NCBI RefSeq assembly: GCF_026191475.2
Contig: NZ_JAOSLC020000002.1
Coordinates: 706,001-770,000 of the forward strand
Source of the DNA: Polaribacter ponticola
Lineage (GTDB): Bacteria > Bacteroidota > Bacteroidia > Flavobacteriales > Flavobacteriaceae
Length of the DNA stretch: 64,000 nucleotides
Reading direction: 5' to 3'
Shown in pieces: positions 40,000-48,911 of this stretch; the first letter of the stretch is position 1; each line of letters starts with the position of its first letter. The position numbers and the translations under genes are program-made. The notes under the pieces were generated by a model, which was not told the origin of the DNA, did no database searches, and worked only from the letters and a program-made list of their open reading frames with translations.

Positions 40000-40056
40000 A
40001 CTTGTATTTAAAACAATAATTTAATTAAATTAGCGAACTATTAAAAACTCTTTAGA

Positions 40057-40775
40057 ATGGAAATTAAGAAAAATCCTAAATCAAATTTAGAAAATTTTAG
40101 TAAAATATTTATGCAAATTGGTCTAGTTTTAGCACTTTTTGTAACATACGCTGCCATAGAACAGAAAACATACGACAAAACTTATGGAGACTTAGGTACT
40201 GTTACTATGAATGCTGAAATGGAAGAAGAAACAATTATTACTGAAAGAGTTGAACCAGTTAAACCTAAAACTCCACCACCACCAACTCCAGAAAAAATAG
40301 AGATTGTTGAAGATGAAAAGGAAATTGAGGAAACAGTAATAGAATCTACTGAAACTGATGAAACTGAAGCTGTTGAAGTTGAAGAAATTGAAGAAGTTGA
40401 AGAGGTTGAAGAGGTTATTGAAGATGTAAGTTTCATGGTTATTGAAGACGTACCAGTTTTTCCTGGATGTAAAGGAAATAAAGCAGCTCTAAAAAATGTT
40501 TTAGTAAAATGGTACAAAAACATTTTAGCAGAAAATTTGATGCAGAATTGCCTAATGAATTAGGTTTATCATCTGGTAGGAAAAGAGTTTTTATTGGTTT
40601 TAAAATTGATAGAAATGGAAACGTAGTAAATATTCGTGCCAAAGCACCACACCCGAAAATTAAAAGTGAGGTTATTAGTGTAATGAAAAAATTACCTAAA
40701 ATGACACCTGGGAGACAAAGAGGTAAAGCTGTAGGTGTAAAATATAATATTCCTTTTACTCTTATTGTTGAGTAA
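40057..40775 (+). pseudogene. TonB-like energy transducer, frame broken once
   Basis: The N-terminus has a membrane helix (FSKIFMQIGLVLALFVTYAAIE), a Pro-rich part (KTPPPPTPEKIE), and a long acidic Glu/Val linker (EEIEEVEEVEEVIEDV). The first frame ends aberrantly at 40563. One extra A in the A6 run at 40492-40497 gives ALKKCFSKMVQKHFSRKFDAELPNELGL and then the TonB C-terminal fold (FKIDRNGNVVNIRAKAPHPKI ... VGVKYNIPFTLIVE). The total is about 239 residues. It would couple the proton-motive force to outer-membrane receptors or serve a related envelope role. Confidence 0.82.
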
Positions 40776-40800
40776 ATAATATAAAGTAAAGATTTTTATA

Positions 40801-40834
40801 AAACGTCTAGAATTAATTTCTAGACGTTTTTTTT
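40801..40834 (+). terminator. Terminator after the TonB-like gene
   Basis: AAACGTCTAGAA (40801-40812) pairs perfectly with TTCTAGACGTTT (40818-40829), then a T run to 40834. The remaining 200 bp to 41040 hold no gene that I can see. Confidence 0.85.
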
Positions 40835-41041
40835 ATTTACCTCTATCTTTTATAACTATTTCATTAAGAGATATTAGATATATTTAAAATGACAATTAGT
40901 TATCTATTTTACATTACAAACAATCTACACTTCATCTAATTAATAAATTAGTGAGTAAGCATAGAACAAAAAGAACGTTCTAAAGAATTAAATATATTAT
41001 AATCGGATAATTGTCCAATTTGTAAATATAAAAGAAACAAA

Positions 41042-41071
41042 AAAACTCATTAGAATTAACTAATGAGTTTT
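41042..41071 (-). terminator. Terminator after the YwqK-like gene
   Basis: AAAACTCATTA (41042-41052) pairs with TAATGAGTTTT (41061-41071), with an A-rich left flank that gives a T tract on the minus strand. Confidence 0.75.
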
Positions 41072-41092
41072 ATGTTTTGTAATTAATAAGTA

Positions 41093-41446
41093 CTATTCGT
41101 TACTAATAGCTAACTTTGTAGCTGGTTTCCATACATTAACAGAAGCAATTACGTTATTATTATAATTAATTTCTTTTAATGATTCATCTGTCCATACAAA
41201 CCATTTACCAACTTTTTTTCCATCAGAATAATAAGCTAACTGAGTTCTATTTCCAATTTTATCAAAACGAACCCATTCTCCAGTTAACTTTTTGTTTTTA
41301 AAGTATCCTTGAGTTTTTATTGATCCATCATTATAGTAGTAAGTTGCTTTAACCAAATCATTTTCAGCCTTAAAAGTAGGTTCATTATTTTGTGAAAATC
41401 CTATTGTAGCAATACTAAGCATACAAATTGTTAATATATTTTTCAT
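41093..41446 (-). CDS. Exported YwqK/MORN-like repeat protein
   Basis: A 117-residue protein with a signal peptide (MKNILTICMLSIATIGFSQ). Short repeats of the YwqK/MORN type follow: ATYYYNDGSIKTQGYFKNKKLTGEW, AYYSDGKKVGKWFVW, then LKEINYNNN. Such beta-repeat proteins are often annotated as antitoxin YwqK-like, but export and the absence of a toxin gene make that unlikely here. It is probably a periplasmic or surface protein of unknown role. Confidence 0.75.
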   Translation of the reverse strand: MKNILTICMLSIATIGFSQNNEPTFKAENDLVKATYYYNDGSIKTQGYFKNKKLTGEWVRFDKIGNRTQLAYYSDGKKVGKWFVWTDESLKEINYNNNVIASVNVWKPATKLAISNE

Positions 41447-41605
41447 TATTTTTCTTTTTTAAGGTTAACATTATTTTTACAAATATAATAAAAATTTACA
41501 TTTAAAATACATTTACGTAACATTAAGTTAACATTGAAAATCTAAAAAAGGATCTTTTATAAAAAAAATTATATTTACTTATTAAAAACAATAAAAAAAA
41601 TTATT

Positions 41606-41806
41606 ATGGCAGTAATGAAAGTTATAGAAATATTAGCTAACTCAGAGAAAAGTTGGGAAGAAGCAACGAGAAAAGCAGTAAAACATGCATCTAAATCAGT
41701 TAAGAACATCAAATCTGTTTTTGTACAATCACAAAGTGCCGTAGTTAACAATAATGAAGTTACTGAGTTTAGAGTAAACTTAAAAATCACTTTTGAAGTA
41801 AACTAA
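41606..41806 (+). CDS. Dodecin
   Basis: A 66-residue single dodecin domain, a dodecameric flavin-binding storage protein. VMKVIEILANSEKSWEEATRKAVKHAS and the strand VTEFRVNLKITFEV are diagnostic. In many bacterial dodecins a tryptophan in SWEEA stacks on the flavin, and it is present here (W18). It is a single gene between oppositely oriented neighbours. Confidence 0.9.
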   Translation: MAVMKVIEILANSEKSWEEATRKAVKHASKSVKNIKSVFVQSQSAVVNNNEVTEFRVNLKITFEVN

Positions 41807-41850
41807 AGTCATTTTATTTACTATTAATCATTCTAAAGATATATTTTTAT

Positions 41851-42203
41851 ATGAATTATTTACAAATCACGTTAATTTCAATTGTTTCTATTATACATAT
41901 TTATATAGTTTATTTAGAAATGGTGCTATGGACTACAAAGAAAGGGATAAAAAGTTTTGGCTTAAAAAACAAAGAATTTGCTGAAGAAACAAAAGTTATG
42001 GCAGCTAATCAAGGACTTTATAATGGTTTTTTAGCAGCAGGTTTAATATGGTCTATAATAACCATAAAGATTGATGTTGCTATTTTCTTTTCTTGCTGTG
42101 TTTTTATAGCTGGAATTTATGGAGCATATTCAACAAAAAAATTAGAATTTTATACATCCAAACTATTCCAGCTTCATTAGCAATCATTTCATTATTATTC
42201 TAA
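41851..42203 (+). pseudogene. DUF1304 membrane protein, frame broken near the 3' end
   Basis: The 5' part shows the DUF1304 signature LEMVLWTTKKGIKSFG and AANQGLYNGFLAAGLIW with three helices. The first frame ends at 42180 with an abnormal tail. One extra base, best placed in the A7 run at 42135-42141 (or the short T run at 42148-42151), gives the usual last helix ILYIQTIPASLAIISLLF, stop 42201-42203, about 117 residues. It is an inner-membrane protein of unknown function. Confidence 0.8.
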
Positions 42204-42232
42204 TTTATATATAAATCTACCTTATAATCCTT

Positions 42233-42240
42233 TATTTTTG
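42233..42240 (+). promoter_or_regulatory. TAnnTTTG promoter box for mscS
   Basis: TATTTTTG, 20 nt before the mscS ATG, between the DUF1304 gene and mscS. Confidence 0.4.
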
Positions 42241-42260
42241 TGATCTAATAAAAATATAAA

Positions 42261-43061
42261 ATGGAAAAATACTTACAAACAGCACAAGATTTATTAATAA
42301 ATTATGCTCCTAAAGTAGTAATGGCGTTAGCTATACTTCTTATTGGGTTATTTGTTATAAAAATTGTTATTAATTCGTCTACAAAAATTATGGCAAAAAG
42401 AGGTGTAGATATTACACTTCAAAAATTTTTAGCAAACTTAGGAGGTTGGGCTTTAAAAATATTATTAATTATAGCAGTAATATCTAAATTGGGAGTAGAA
42501 ACTACTTCTTTCGCTGCAATTTTAGCTGCTGCAGGTTTAGCAGTAGGTTTAGCTTTACAAGGATCATTAGCCAATTTTGCTGGAGGAGTTTTAATTATGA
42601 TATTTAAACCTTTCAAAATTGGAGACCTAGTGGAAGCTCAAGGTCAAATAGGCGTAGTTAAAGAAATCGAAATATTTACAACTAAACTTACCGGATTGTC
42701 AAACCGAGAAATTATAATTCCTAATGGTTCATTATCTAACGGAAATATAATTAATTATACCACAGAAGGAACTCGTAGAGTAGATTTAGTAATTGGAGTA
42801 TCTTATGATGCAGATATTAAAAAAACAAAAGAAGTTTTAATGAATGTATTAACCTCTCACCCAAAAATATTAAAGACACCAACTCCTGGAGTTACAGTTT
42901 TAGAATTAGCAGATAGCTCTGTAAATTTTGCTGTTAGACCTTGGTGTGAAACTGCTAATTATTGGGATGTTTATTTTGATGTTACTGAAAATGCAAAACT
43001 TGCTCTTGATGAAGCGGGAATTGAAATTCCTTACCCACATAGAGTTAATATTAATAAATAG
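42261..43061 (+). CDS. mscS: Small-conductance mechanosensitive channel, MscS family
   Basis: A 266-residue protein with three membrane helices. The pore-lining TM3 reads AAILAAAGLAVGLALQGSLANFAGGVLIM (residues near 88-116), with the Gly/Ala packing pattern of MscS. The beta domain follows (KIGDLVEAQGQIGVVKEIEIFTTKL) with IIIPNGSLSNGNIINY. It releases solutes on hypo-osmotic shock. Its 3' end overlaps the converging tsaB by 11 bp. Confidence 0.94.
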   Translation: MEKYLQTAQDLLINYAPKVVMALAILLIGLFVIKIVINSSTKIMAKRGVDITLQKFLANLGGWALKILLIIAVISKLGVETTSFAAILAAAGLAVGLALQGSLANFAGGVLIMIFKPFKIGDLVEAQGQIGVVKEIEIFTTKLTGLSNREIIIPNGSLSNGNIINYTTEGTRRVDLVIGVSYDADIKKTKEVLMNVLTSHPKILKTPTPGVTVLELADSSVNFAVRPWCETANYWDVYFDVTENAKLALDEAGIEIPYPHRVNINK

Positions 43062-43737
43062 GCTTTTTCTTTTTTTGAGGAATAACAACAAAATCTTTTA
43101 AATAAAAAGGTTCAAAATAAGCGACATTTTCAATGTCGTTTTTTTTGTGCTTATTGTAAGATAATTTAGCCATTTCTTTTGCCGAAGGGAATTTATCATC
43201 TACATAAACTGCATTTTTATGAGTGATAATTTCTTTACACTTTTGAGCGCCATCACCAACAAAAAAGACTTTGTTAGCATCTAAATATTCTGAAAATGAG
43301 TTTTCATCAATAATTTCTGCTTTAATTTCACGTATATTTTCATGATTCTGATTAAATACAGCAGAATATACTTCCATTCTTCTTGCGTCTAACATAGGAA
43401 CTATGTAACCTGAATTAAAAGAAATCGAATAAGATAAAGAAGTTAAAGTATCTATAGAAATCAAAGGCTTATCAAAAGCAAAACAAAGACCTTTTGCAGC
43501 AGAAACTCCAATTCTTAAACCTGTATAAGAACCTGGACCTTTACTTACAGCTACGGCATCTATATTGTTAGAAGATAAATTAGCTTCTTTTAAAACATCA
43601 ACTATAAATGGATGTAAAACTTCTGCATGAGAATAATTTCCATTATTTAATTCTTTAATGGCTAAAATTTCTCCTTTGTTAGCAATACTAATAGAGCAAT
43701 TTTTTGTGCTAGTTTCAATATTTAATATAATACTCAA
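43051..43737 (-). CDS. tsaB: tRNA threonylcarbamoyladenosine biosynthesis protein TsaB
   Basis: TsaB is the TsaD-binding partner needed for the t6A modification at position 37 of ANN-decoding tRNAs. The ASKHA-fold start IILNIETSTKNCSISIANKGE and the motif VSKGPGSYTGLRIGVSAAKGLCFA are diagnostic. It lacks the TsaD metal site, as expected. Length 228 is normal. It converges on mscS with an 11-bp overlap. Confidence 0.94.
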   Translation of the reverse strand: MSIILNIETSTKNCSISIANKGEILAIKELNNGNYSHAEVLHPFIVDVLKEANLSSNNIDAVAVSKGPGSYTGLRIGVSAAKGLCFAFDKPLISIDTLTSLSYSISFNSGYIVPMLDARRMEVYSAVFNQNHENIREIKAEIIDENSFSEYLDANKVFFVGDGAQKCKEIITHKNAVYVDDKFPSAKEMAKLSYNKHKKNDIENVAYFEPFYLKDFVVIPQKKKKPIY

Positions 43738-43777
43738 ATCTTAATATATTTTTTTACAAATATAGATTAAAAAGAAA

Positions 43778-43807
43778 ACCTCACAGCAAAATTAATTGCA
43801 GTGAGGT
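43778..43807 (-). terminator. Terminator after the TolC-family gene
   Basis: CCTCACAGCAA (43779-43789) pairs with TTGCAGTGAGG (43796-43806) with one mismatch. A T-rich tract follows on the minus strand. Confidence 0.65.
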
Positions 43808-43830
43808 AAAATATATATTTTTTAAAAAGA

Positions 43831-45162
43831 TTATTCTAGAACTAAATCTCCAGCATAAAACTGTAAAACTTTTGTTTTAAAAACATAATCGTACTTAGAA
43901 CGTATTAATGCTGCTTCTGCATTAACCAATCTCGTTCTTACTTGATCAAAATCAAATAAAGTCATTGCTCCATAATTGTAACGCTCTTGTGCATTTTTAA
44001 ACGCTTCTTTTTGTGCTTCTAAAGATATTCTAGCGGCCTCAAAAGTTTTTAAAGCAGATTTTACATCAAGAAAAGACTGCTCAATAGTTTGCTTTAAACT
44101 TAATTTTTCGCTTTCTAATCTTGTTTCTGATATTTCTTTGTTTATTTTTGATCGAGTAACATTTGCATCCGTTTTAAAACCATTAAAAATAGGAACATTT
44201 ACACTAAAACCTAAACCATAACCTAAATTACCATCTAATTGGTCAAAAAAGTTACCAGTAGAAACACCTTTTGGTTTTATTATGTAATTATAACTAGAAT
44301 TCATAAATATAGAAGCAGATACAGATGGCAGATAAGCCGATTTAGCTATTTCAATACTTAAACCTGCATTTTCAATTGCCAACTTAGCTCTTTCAATTTC
44401 TGGCATTCTATCTACAGATTTTTCATAAACTGATGCTGAATTATTATACAATAAGTTAGCCGAAGGCGAACCAACATTAATAGAAGCTACATCAAAGCCA
44501 TCTACAGAAACTTGTAAAAGTTGTGCTAGGTTTAATATTGCTAAGTCTAAAGAATTTTCCTGAGTTATTACAGATTGTAAGTTAGTTGCTGCAGTAGATT
44601 GTGTGTTTAATAAATCTCCTTTTGGTATTACACCAGAATTAAATCTACTTTCTGCAGCTTCAATTTGTTTCTTACTTATTTCATATTGAACTTTTGCTGC
44701 ATTTAAACTCTCTTTAGCAAAAAGTATATTTAAATATCCATTAACTACAAATAAAGAAATATCATTTTCTATTTTCTTTAAATCAAGTAAACTAGACTCA
44801 ACACCTAATTGTGCTTGTTTAAAAGTATTTGTATTTCTAAATCCATTAAAAAGAGAAATACCTCCACTTAAACCAACAGAACCACCAAACAGAGTTGTAC
44901 TTGGAGATCTATTTTGGGTTACTTGATTAAAACTAGAACCTAATGATAAGCTACCACTTGTAGAACCATTAATTACTGGAAGAAAGTTACCTTTTGCTAA
45001 TTTTATATCGTTTTTAGCAATTTCTAAACTAAGTCTATTCTGCTGAATAGAAATATTCTTTTTTAAAGCTTCATCTACACATTCTTTTAGTGTCCATTTT
45101 TGTTGTGAAAAAGTAGACATTGATGTAATAATGGCTACAAATAAGATAAGTTTGGTTTTCAA
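43831..45162 (-). CDS. TolC family outer-membrane efflux protein
   Basis: A 443-residue protein with a signal peptide (LILFVAIITSMSTFS) followed by WTLKECVDEALKKNISIQQNRLSLEIAKNDI, the typical OEP start. Two internally similar long coiled-coil halves follow, the second ending FEAARISLEAQKEAFKNAQERYNYGAMTLFDFDQVRTRLVNAEA. It forms a trimeric outer-membrane channel for a type I or RND-type exporter. No membrane-fusion or pump gene is adjacent on this side, so the partner is unknown. Confidence 0.92.
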   Translation of the reverse strand: MKTKLILFVAIITSMSTFSQQKWTLKECVDEALKKNISIQQNRLSLEIAKNDIKLAKGNFLPVINGSTSGSLSLGSSFNQVTQNRSPSTTLFGGSVGLSGGISLFNGFRNTNTFKQAQLGVESSLLDLKKIENDISLFVVNGYLNILFAKESLNAAKVQYEISKKQIEAAESRFNSGVIPKGDLLNTQSTAATNLQSVITQENSLDLAILNLAQLLQVSVDGFDVASINVGSPSANLLYNNSASVYEKSVDRMPEIERAKLAIENAGLSIEIAKSAYLPSVSASIFMNSSYNYIIKPKGVSTGNFFDQLDGNLGYGLGFSVNVPIFNGFKTDANVTRSKINKEISETRLESEKLSLKQTIEQSFLDVKSALKTFEAARISLEAQKEAFKNAQERYNYGAMTLFDFDQVRTRLVNAEAALIRSKYDYVFKTKVLQFYAGDLVLE

Positions 45163-45382
45163 AATTTTAATTTTTATGATTTCTTATTATTAAATTTCAA
45201 TTTGTATACCAAAAAACAAAAAAGCTCAACCTACTGATAACTAATTGTTTAAATTTTATTGTTTTTTAAAAAAACTAAAATCGAACATAATTATCCTAAA
45301 AATGAACACTTTTATCTTTCAATAGTGCTTATAAGACGAATAAAAGTAAAATATGTTACAGCATTTTACTCTTATTGAAATG
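45163..45382. other. Non-coding gap upstream of the TolC-family gene
   Basis: 220 bp of A/T-rich DNA without a reading frame, repeat or clear terminator. It should hold the TolC-family promoter on the minus strand. Confidence 0.35.
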
Positions 45383-45604
45383 TTAAATTTTAGCTCTCTT
45401 TTTATATCGGTAAATTGTGAAGAAAAGTATACCTACTAATAAGTAAGGAAAAACCATTAAATAGGTAATTCCATTATTAACACCTTCTGCCATAGATTCG
45501 TCTCCATTTTCTACAACAGCTTTACACATAGCACATTGAGAATAAGTAGATTTAATAGTAGAAATAAATATTAAAAAGAAAAGAAAAATTGTTTTTTTAA
45601 GCAT
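45383..45604 (-). CDS. Small exported CxxC membrane protein of the oxidase-assembly cluster
   Basis: A 73-residue protein with a signal-like N-terminus (KKTIFLFFLIFISTIKSTYS), then QCAMCKAVVENGDES, a CxxC motif at residues 24-27, then one membrane helix (YLMVFPYLLVGILFFTIY) and a basic tail. It overlaps the DUF420 gene by 8 bp and lies at the end of the SCO-DUF420 operon. The CxxC facing the periplasm next to SCO and oxidase genes suggests a role in copper or thiol handling during oxidase assembly; this is inference. Confidence 0.75.
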   Translation of the reverse strand: MLKKTIFLFFLIFISTIKSTYSQCAMCKAVVENGDESMAEGVNNGITYLMVFPYLLVGILFFTIYRYKKRAKI

Positions 45605-46136
45605 AATAAGGAGATATCATTAAATAAACTATAACACCAGTAACAGCAACATACAACCATAATGGAAAAGTAATTTTAGCAATTTTTTTATGCTGAGGAA
45701 AGTTACCCAATTGAGCTCTCATATATGTAGTTAACACAAAAGGAATCACAATTACTGATAATACAATATGAGAAAATAAAATAAAATAATAAACATATTT
45801 AATAACTCCTTCGCCACCAAACTTAGTAGAATCTGAAGTCATATGATAACCTATATATAAAAGCAAAAATATTAAAGAACAACCAATAGCTATTGTATTA
45901 AGCTGTTGATGTAATTTTTTATTTCCTTTTTTTATTGCTAATACAGCAGCTATTAACAAAGCAGCCGTTAATCCATTAATAGAAGCATAAATAGGCGGTA
46001 AAAAAGTTAAAGGCTCAACATCAAAACCTAAACTTTTTAAATTAACACCAAATAAGGCAGCTACAGCTAGTGGTATTACTATAGATAATACAGTAATTAT
46101 CTTTTTATATTTTCTTTCTTTTGCTAGATTACTCAT
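45597..46136 (-). CDS. DUF420 membrane protein (cytochrome oxidase assembly cluster)
   Basis: A 179-residue protein with five predicted helices. Conserved His residues lie in IGYHMTSDSTKFGGEG and ILFSHIVLSVIVIPFVL, which suggest a heme- or metal-linked role and match DUF420 (related to the CtaM/caa3 assembly group). It overlaps SCO by 8 bp and the small CxxC gene by 8 bp, so the three are translationally coupled. Confidence 0.85.
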   Translation of the reverse strand: MSNLAKERKYKKIITVLSIVIPLAVAALFGVNLKSLGFDVEPLTFLPPIYASINGLTAALLIAAVLAIKKGNKKLHQQLNTIAIGCSLIFLLLYIGYHMTSDSTKFGGEGVIKYVYYFILFSHIVLSVIVIPFVLTTYMRAQLGNFPQHKKIAKITFPLWLYVAVTGVIVYLMISPYYA

Positions 46137-46773
46137 TTAATAACAACTTAATATCTTCTTTTAATTCTTTTATTTGATCTGGAAATGATTGCTCTTGAAT
46201 AGCTCTATAATACATAATTGGGTTACCAAATTCATCTTTTCTTGAACGAATAAAACCATCTTTATCAACCAAAGCAAACAGACCTGAATGCTCGAAACCT
46301 CCATGTTCTTCTTCTCCTTTACCTGCATAAAGTTTAAATCCTTTATTTGATAAAGCATAAACGATTTTCTCAGATTTACCAGTAAGTAAATGCCAATTTT
46401 TATGGGTTATACCATTACTTTTAGCATAATCTTTTAGAGTATCTGGAGTATCTATTTCTGGAGTAATTGATATAGAAGCAATTCCGAATTCTGGGTTACC
46501 AAAAAAAGAATCTTGAATAGTTAGCATTTTCTGGTTCATAATTGGGCAGATTGTAGGACATGTTGAAAAGAAAAATTCTACAACAAACACTTTTCCTTTA
46601 TACGTATTGTTTGTAATAGTTTTACCCTCTTGATTGGTAAATTCAAAATCTGGTACTTTATTAAACTTTACCAAACCAGAATCTTCAAAATAACTAACAA
46701 CTTTTGGTACTGTATAAATACCAAATAACAATATTATAAACGCTACACCTATGTAAGAATTCTTTTTACTCAT
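46129..46773 (-). CDS. SCO family copper chaperone for cytochrome oxidase
   Basis: A 214-residue membrane-anchored thioredoxin-fold protein. One N-terminal helix (IGVAFIILLFGIYTVPKVV) leads to FEFTNQEGKTITNNTYKGKVFVVEFFFSTCPTICPIM, which carries the copper-binding CxxxC. The third ligand histidine is probably in HGGFEHSGLFALVD. It delivers copper to the CuA site of subunit II. It overlaps the upstream gene by 4 bp (ATGA-type junction). Confidence 0.92.
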   Translation of the reverse strand: MSKKNSYIGVAFIILLFGIYTVPKVVSYFEDSGLVKFNKVPDFEFTNQEGKTITNNTYKGKVFVVEFFFSTCPTICPIMNQKMLTIQDSFFGNPEFGIASISITPEIDTPDTLKDYAKSNGITHKNWHLLTGKSEKIVYALSNKGFKLYAGKGEEEHGGFEHSGLFALVDKDGFIRSRKDEFGNPIMYYRAIQEQSFPDQIKELKEDIKLLLNE

Positions 46774-47444
46774 AACCCAACTTCTTTTCTGTCTGCCTTA
46801 TTCTTATTTCTATCTTTAAAAGCAGCATAATATTCGTAATAAAGAACTTTTACATCATCTTTAAGTTTTCCGTTTAATACGGAAACGGAATTCATATTAT
46901 ATCCATAAAGCATACCGTCTTTACTATCTGCATCTTTTATTCTACCTCTTAAATTTACTTTTTTATCGATTAAAAAGGCTTTTGAAGAAGAAAGATTAAT
47001 TAGAGGTTCATTATAAGCAAAACTAGTATAAAAGCCCTCTATCTCTTCTTTAGAACTAGATAAAAAAACCCATTTTTGCATATCTGTAAAAGCTTCTATT
47101 TCTTTTTTTAATTTCTCTACGTTTACTTCTTCTCCTTTAGGGTAGACAGCTATAATTTGAAACTTTTTGTAATCTAAAAATTTCTTATATACTTTTTCAT
47201 TTAAATTAAAAAGACCAGACTTGTTAGTATTTACATCATTTCCTAAAAAAACAACAATAGAAACATAGTTTTTTAATTGTACATTCTTAGTTGCATCAAT
47301 TTCTGAAACATCAATTACACGCTCTGTTACTACAGGTAATTTTGTAAAATTGTTTTCACCTAAAGACAACATTAAAAAACATATTAAAGGGAAAATAAAA
47401 AGTAAAAAAAGTACAACTCTTTTTTTGTTAAAGATTTCATACAC
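46770..47444 (-). CDS. Unknown membrane-anchored protein upstream of SCO
   Basis: A 224-residue protein with one N-terminal helix (RVVLFLLFIFPLICFLMLSLG) and a soluble domain. The domain has a thioredoxin-like rhythm (VSIVVFLGNDVNTNK, FQIIAVYPKGEE, KAFLIDKKVNLRGRI) but no CxxC. I infer a degenerate thioredoxin-fold anchored in the periplasm. It starts the SCO-DUF420-CxxC operon, directly after the terminator of the oxidase operon. Confidence 0.7.
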   Translation of the reverse strand: MYEIFNKKRVVLFLLFIFPLICFLMLSLGENNFTKLPVVTERVIDVSEIDATKNVQLKNYVSIVVFLGNDVNTNKSGLFNLNEKVYKKFLDYKKFQIIAVYPKGEEVNVEKLKKEIEAFTDMQKWVFLSSSKEEIEGFYTSFAYNEPLINLSSSKAFLIDKKVNLRGRIKDADSKDGMLYGYNMNSVSVLNGKLKDDVKVLYYEYYAAFKDRNKNKADRKEVGL

Positions 47445-47480
47445 TAATAATTAATTTAAAATAGAACTCATTAGATATAA

Positions 47481-47507
47481 AAAAAGGTGGTTAAAACCAC
47501 CTTTTTA
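47481..47507 (-). terminator. Terminator at the end of the oxidase structural operon
   Basis: AAGGTGG (47484-47490) pairs with CCACCTT (47497-47503), flanked by an A run that gives T7 on the minus strand. It separates ctaB/subunit III/IV from the SCO group. Confidence 0.75.
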
Positions 47508-47515
47508 TTATTTGA

Positions 47516-47853
47516 TTACCATTTTACTAGTGGCGCTAATGTTTCATATAAATAACCTCCCTCAATTAAAAGCAGCGTTACTAAATAACATATTAGAAAA
47601 ACTGCTGTCCAAACTACGGAGCGTCTAAACCATTTTTTTCACCTTCCATGTGCATAAAAGCCCAAGTAATACCATAAGCTTTAGCCAAAGTTAAAATAAT
47701 AAAAATCCAGTTTAGCGGACTTGTTCCTAAAATACTGGTAAGGTGTAACGAATTAGGTTTATAAATACCTAATATAACTTCTACAATAGTAATTGCAGAT
47801 AGAATCCAAAATACGTTCCAAATTCTTTTTGTATGCGATTGTGCGTGTGCCAT
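47516..47853 (-). pseudogene. Cytochrome c oxidase subunit IV family protein, frame broken once
   Basis: The first frame (79 residues, to 47614) has two helices: RIWNVFWILSAITIVEVILGIY and WIFIILTLAKAYGITWAFMHMEGE. One extra A in the A7 run (plus-strand T7 at 47633-47639) restores EKKWFRRSVVWTAVFLICYLVTLLLIEGGYLYE, a third helix, with stop at 47516-47518, about 112 residues. This is the usual size of the Bacteroidota subunit IV (caa3-type). The sequence as given would lose the last helix. Confidence 0.85.
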
Positions 47854-47875
47854 CTTTTGCTATAATTTTATATAA

Positions 47876-48856
47876 TTAAACTAAGTAGAAAAAAGTAAAT
47901 ACAAATACCCAAACTAAATCTACAAAGTGCCAATATAATCCAACTTTTTCAACCATCTCATAATGCCCTCTTCTTTCATAAGTACCAAGAATAACATTAA
48001 AGAAAATAATAATATTAATAATAATTCCAGAAAGTACGTGAAAACCATGAAAACCAGTTATAAAGAAGAAAAAGTCTGCGAATATTGTGTTACCATATTC
48101 ATTTGCTTTTAAATTTGCTCCTTCTATAACAAACTTACCATTTGCCAGTTCAGATGCTCCTTTTTCTCTAGACAAAATTATCTTCTGTTTAGTTTCAAGA
48201 TTCATTTTTTCGCTTCTAATTTGAATAGCTGGATTTGCCTTATAAGATGCCATAATCTGAGCAACTGAATATTGAGGTACAGCTTCTCCGCTCTCAAACC
48301 ATAAACCATTTTTTCTAGTACTCGTTTCTCTTTGATCCATTCGATCTCCAACAACAAAATCTGAAAGTGCAATTTGATGTCCATCTTTTACAAACTGTAA
48401 AACTTTACCATCTGTAGTTTTTACTGCTCCATAAGATCCTTTAATAAATGTATTCCATTCCCAAGCTTGAGAACCAACAAAAATTAAACCTCCAATAATT
48501 GTAGCAAACATATACCAAGCTACTTTATTCTTTTTCATTTGATGACCAGCATCTACAGCTAATACCATAGTAACAGACGATGCAATTAAGACAAATGTCA
48601 TAAAGGCAACGTATATCATTGGGTAATTTCCATGTACAAAAGGGATGTGAGTAAAAACCTCATCGGCAATTGGCCATGAATCTATAAATTTAAAACGTGT
48701 TAAACCGTAAGCTGCTAAAAAACCCGAAAAGGTTAATGCATCAGAAACGATAAAAAACCACATCATCATTTTACCATAACTTGCTCCAAATGGTTTGTTT
48801 CCACCACCACTCCAAGTATCCTTACTGTCAGAAGGTATAGCAATATTTGCTTCCAT
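47876..48856 (-). CDS. Cytochrome c oxidase subunit III (long form)
   Basis: A 326-residue heme-copper oxidase subunit III. The start region WFFIVSDALTFSGFLAAYGLTRF and the end YWHFVDLVWVFVFTFFYLV are diagnostic, with FFFITGFHGFHVLSGIIINI before the last helix. Between helices it has an unusually long hydrophilic insert of about 100 residues (residues near 135-235), which I infer faces the periplasm. It lies between the second subunit III and subunit IV genes. Subunits I and II are elsewhere. Confidence 0.92.
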   Translation of the reverse strand: MEANIAIPSDSKDTWSGGGNKPFGASYGKMMMWFFIVSDALTFSGFLAAYGLTRFKFIDSWPIADEVFTHIPFVHGNYPMIYVAFMTFVLIASSVTMVLAVDAGHQMKKNKVAWYMFATIIGGLIFVGSQAWEWNTFIKGSYGAVKTTDGKVLQFVKDGHQIALSDFVVGDRMDQRETSTRKNGLWFESGEAVPQYSVAQIMASYKANPAIQIRSEKMNLETKQKIILSREKGASELANGKFVIEGANLKANEYGNTIFADFFFFITGFHGFHVLSGIIINIIIFFNVILGTYERRGHYEMVEKVGLYWHFVDLVWVFVFTFFYLV

Positions 48857-48911
48857 AAATATTCTCTGTTAATTATTTCTTAATTAGTTTGCCAAAAATA
48901 ACTATTTTTCA

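Noticed and set aside
40372..40425. Glu/Val repeats in the TonB-like gene as a tandem DNA repeat of interest
   Set aside because: Acidic low-complexity linkers are normal in TonB-like proteins.
40182..40523. Minus-strand Ser/Thr-rich frame of 113 codons
   Set aside because: It is the mirror of the Glu/Val-rich linker of the TonB-like gene; the composition comes from that low-complexity stretch.
41093..41446. YwqK-like gene as an antitoxin
   Set aside because: It has a signal peptide and no neighbouring toxin; the name reflects only the repeat type.
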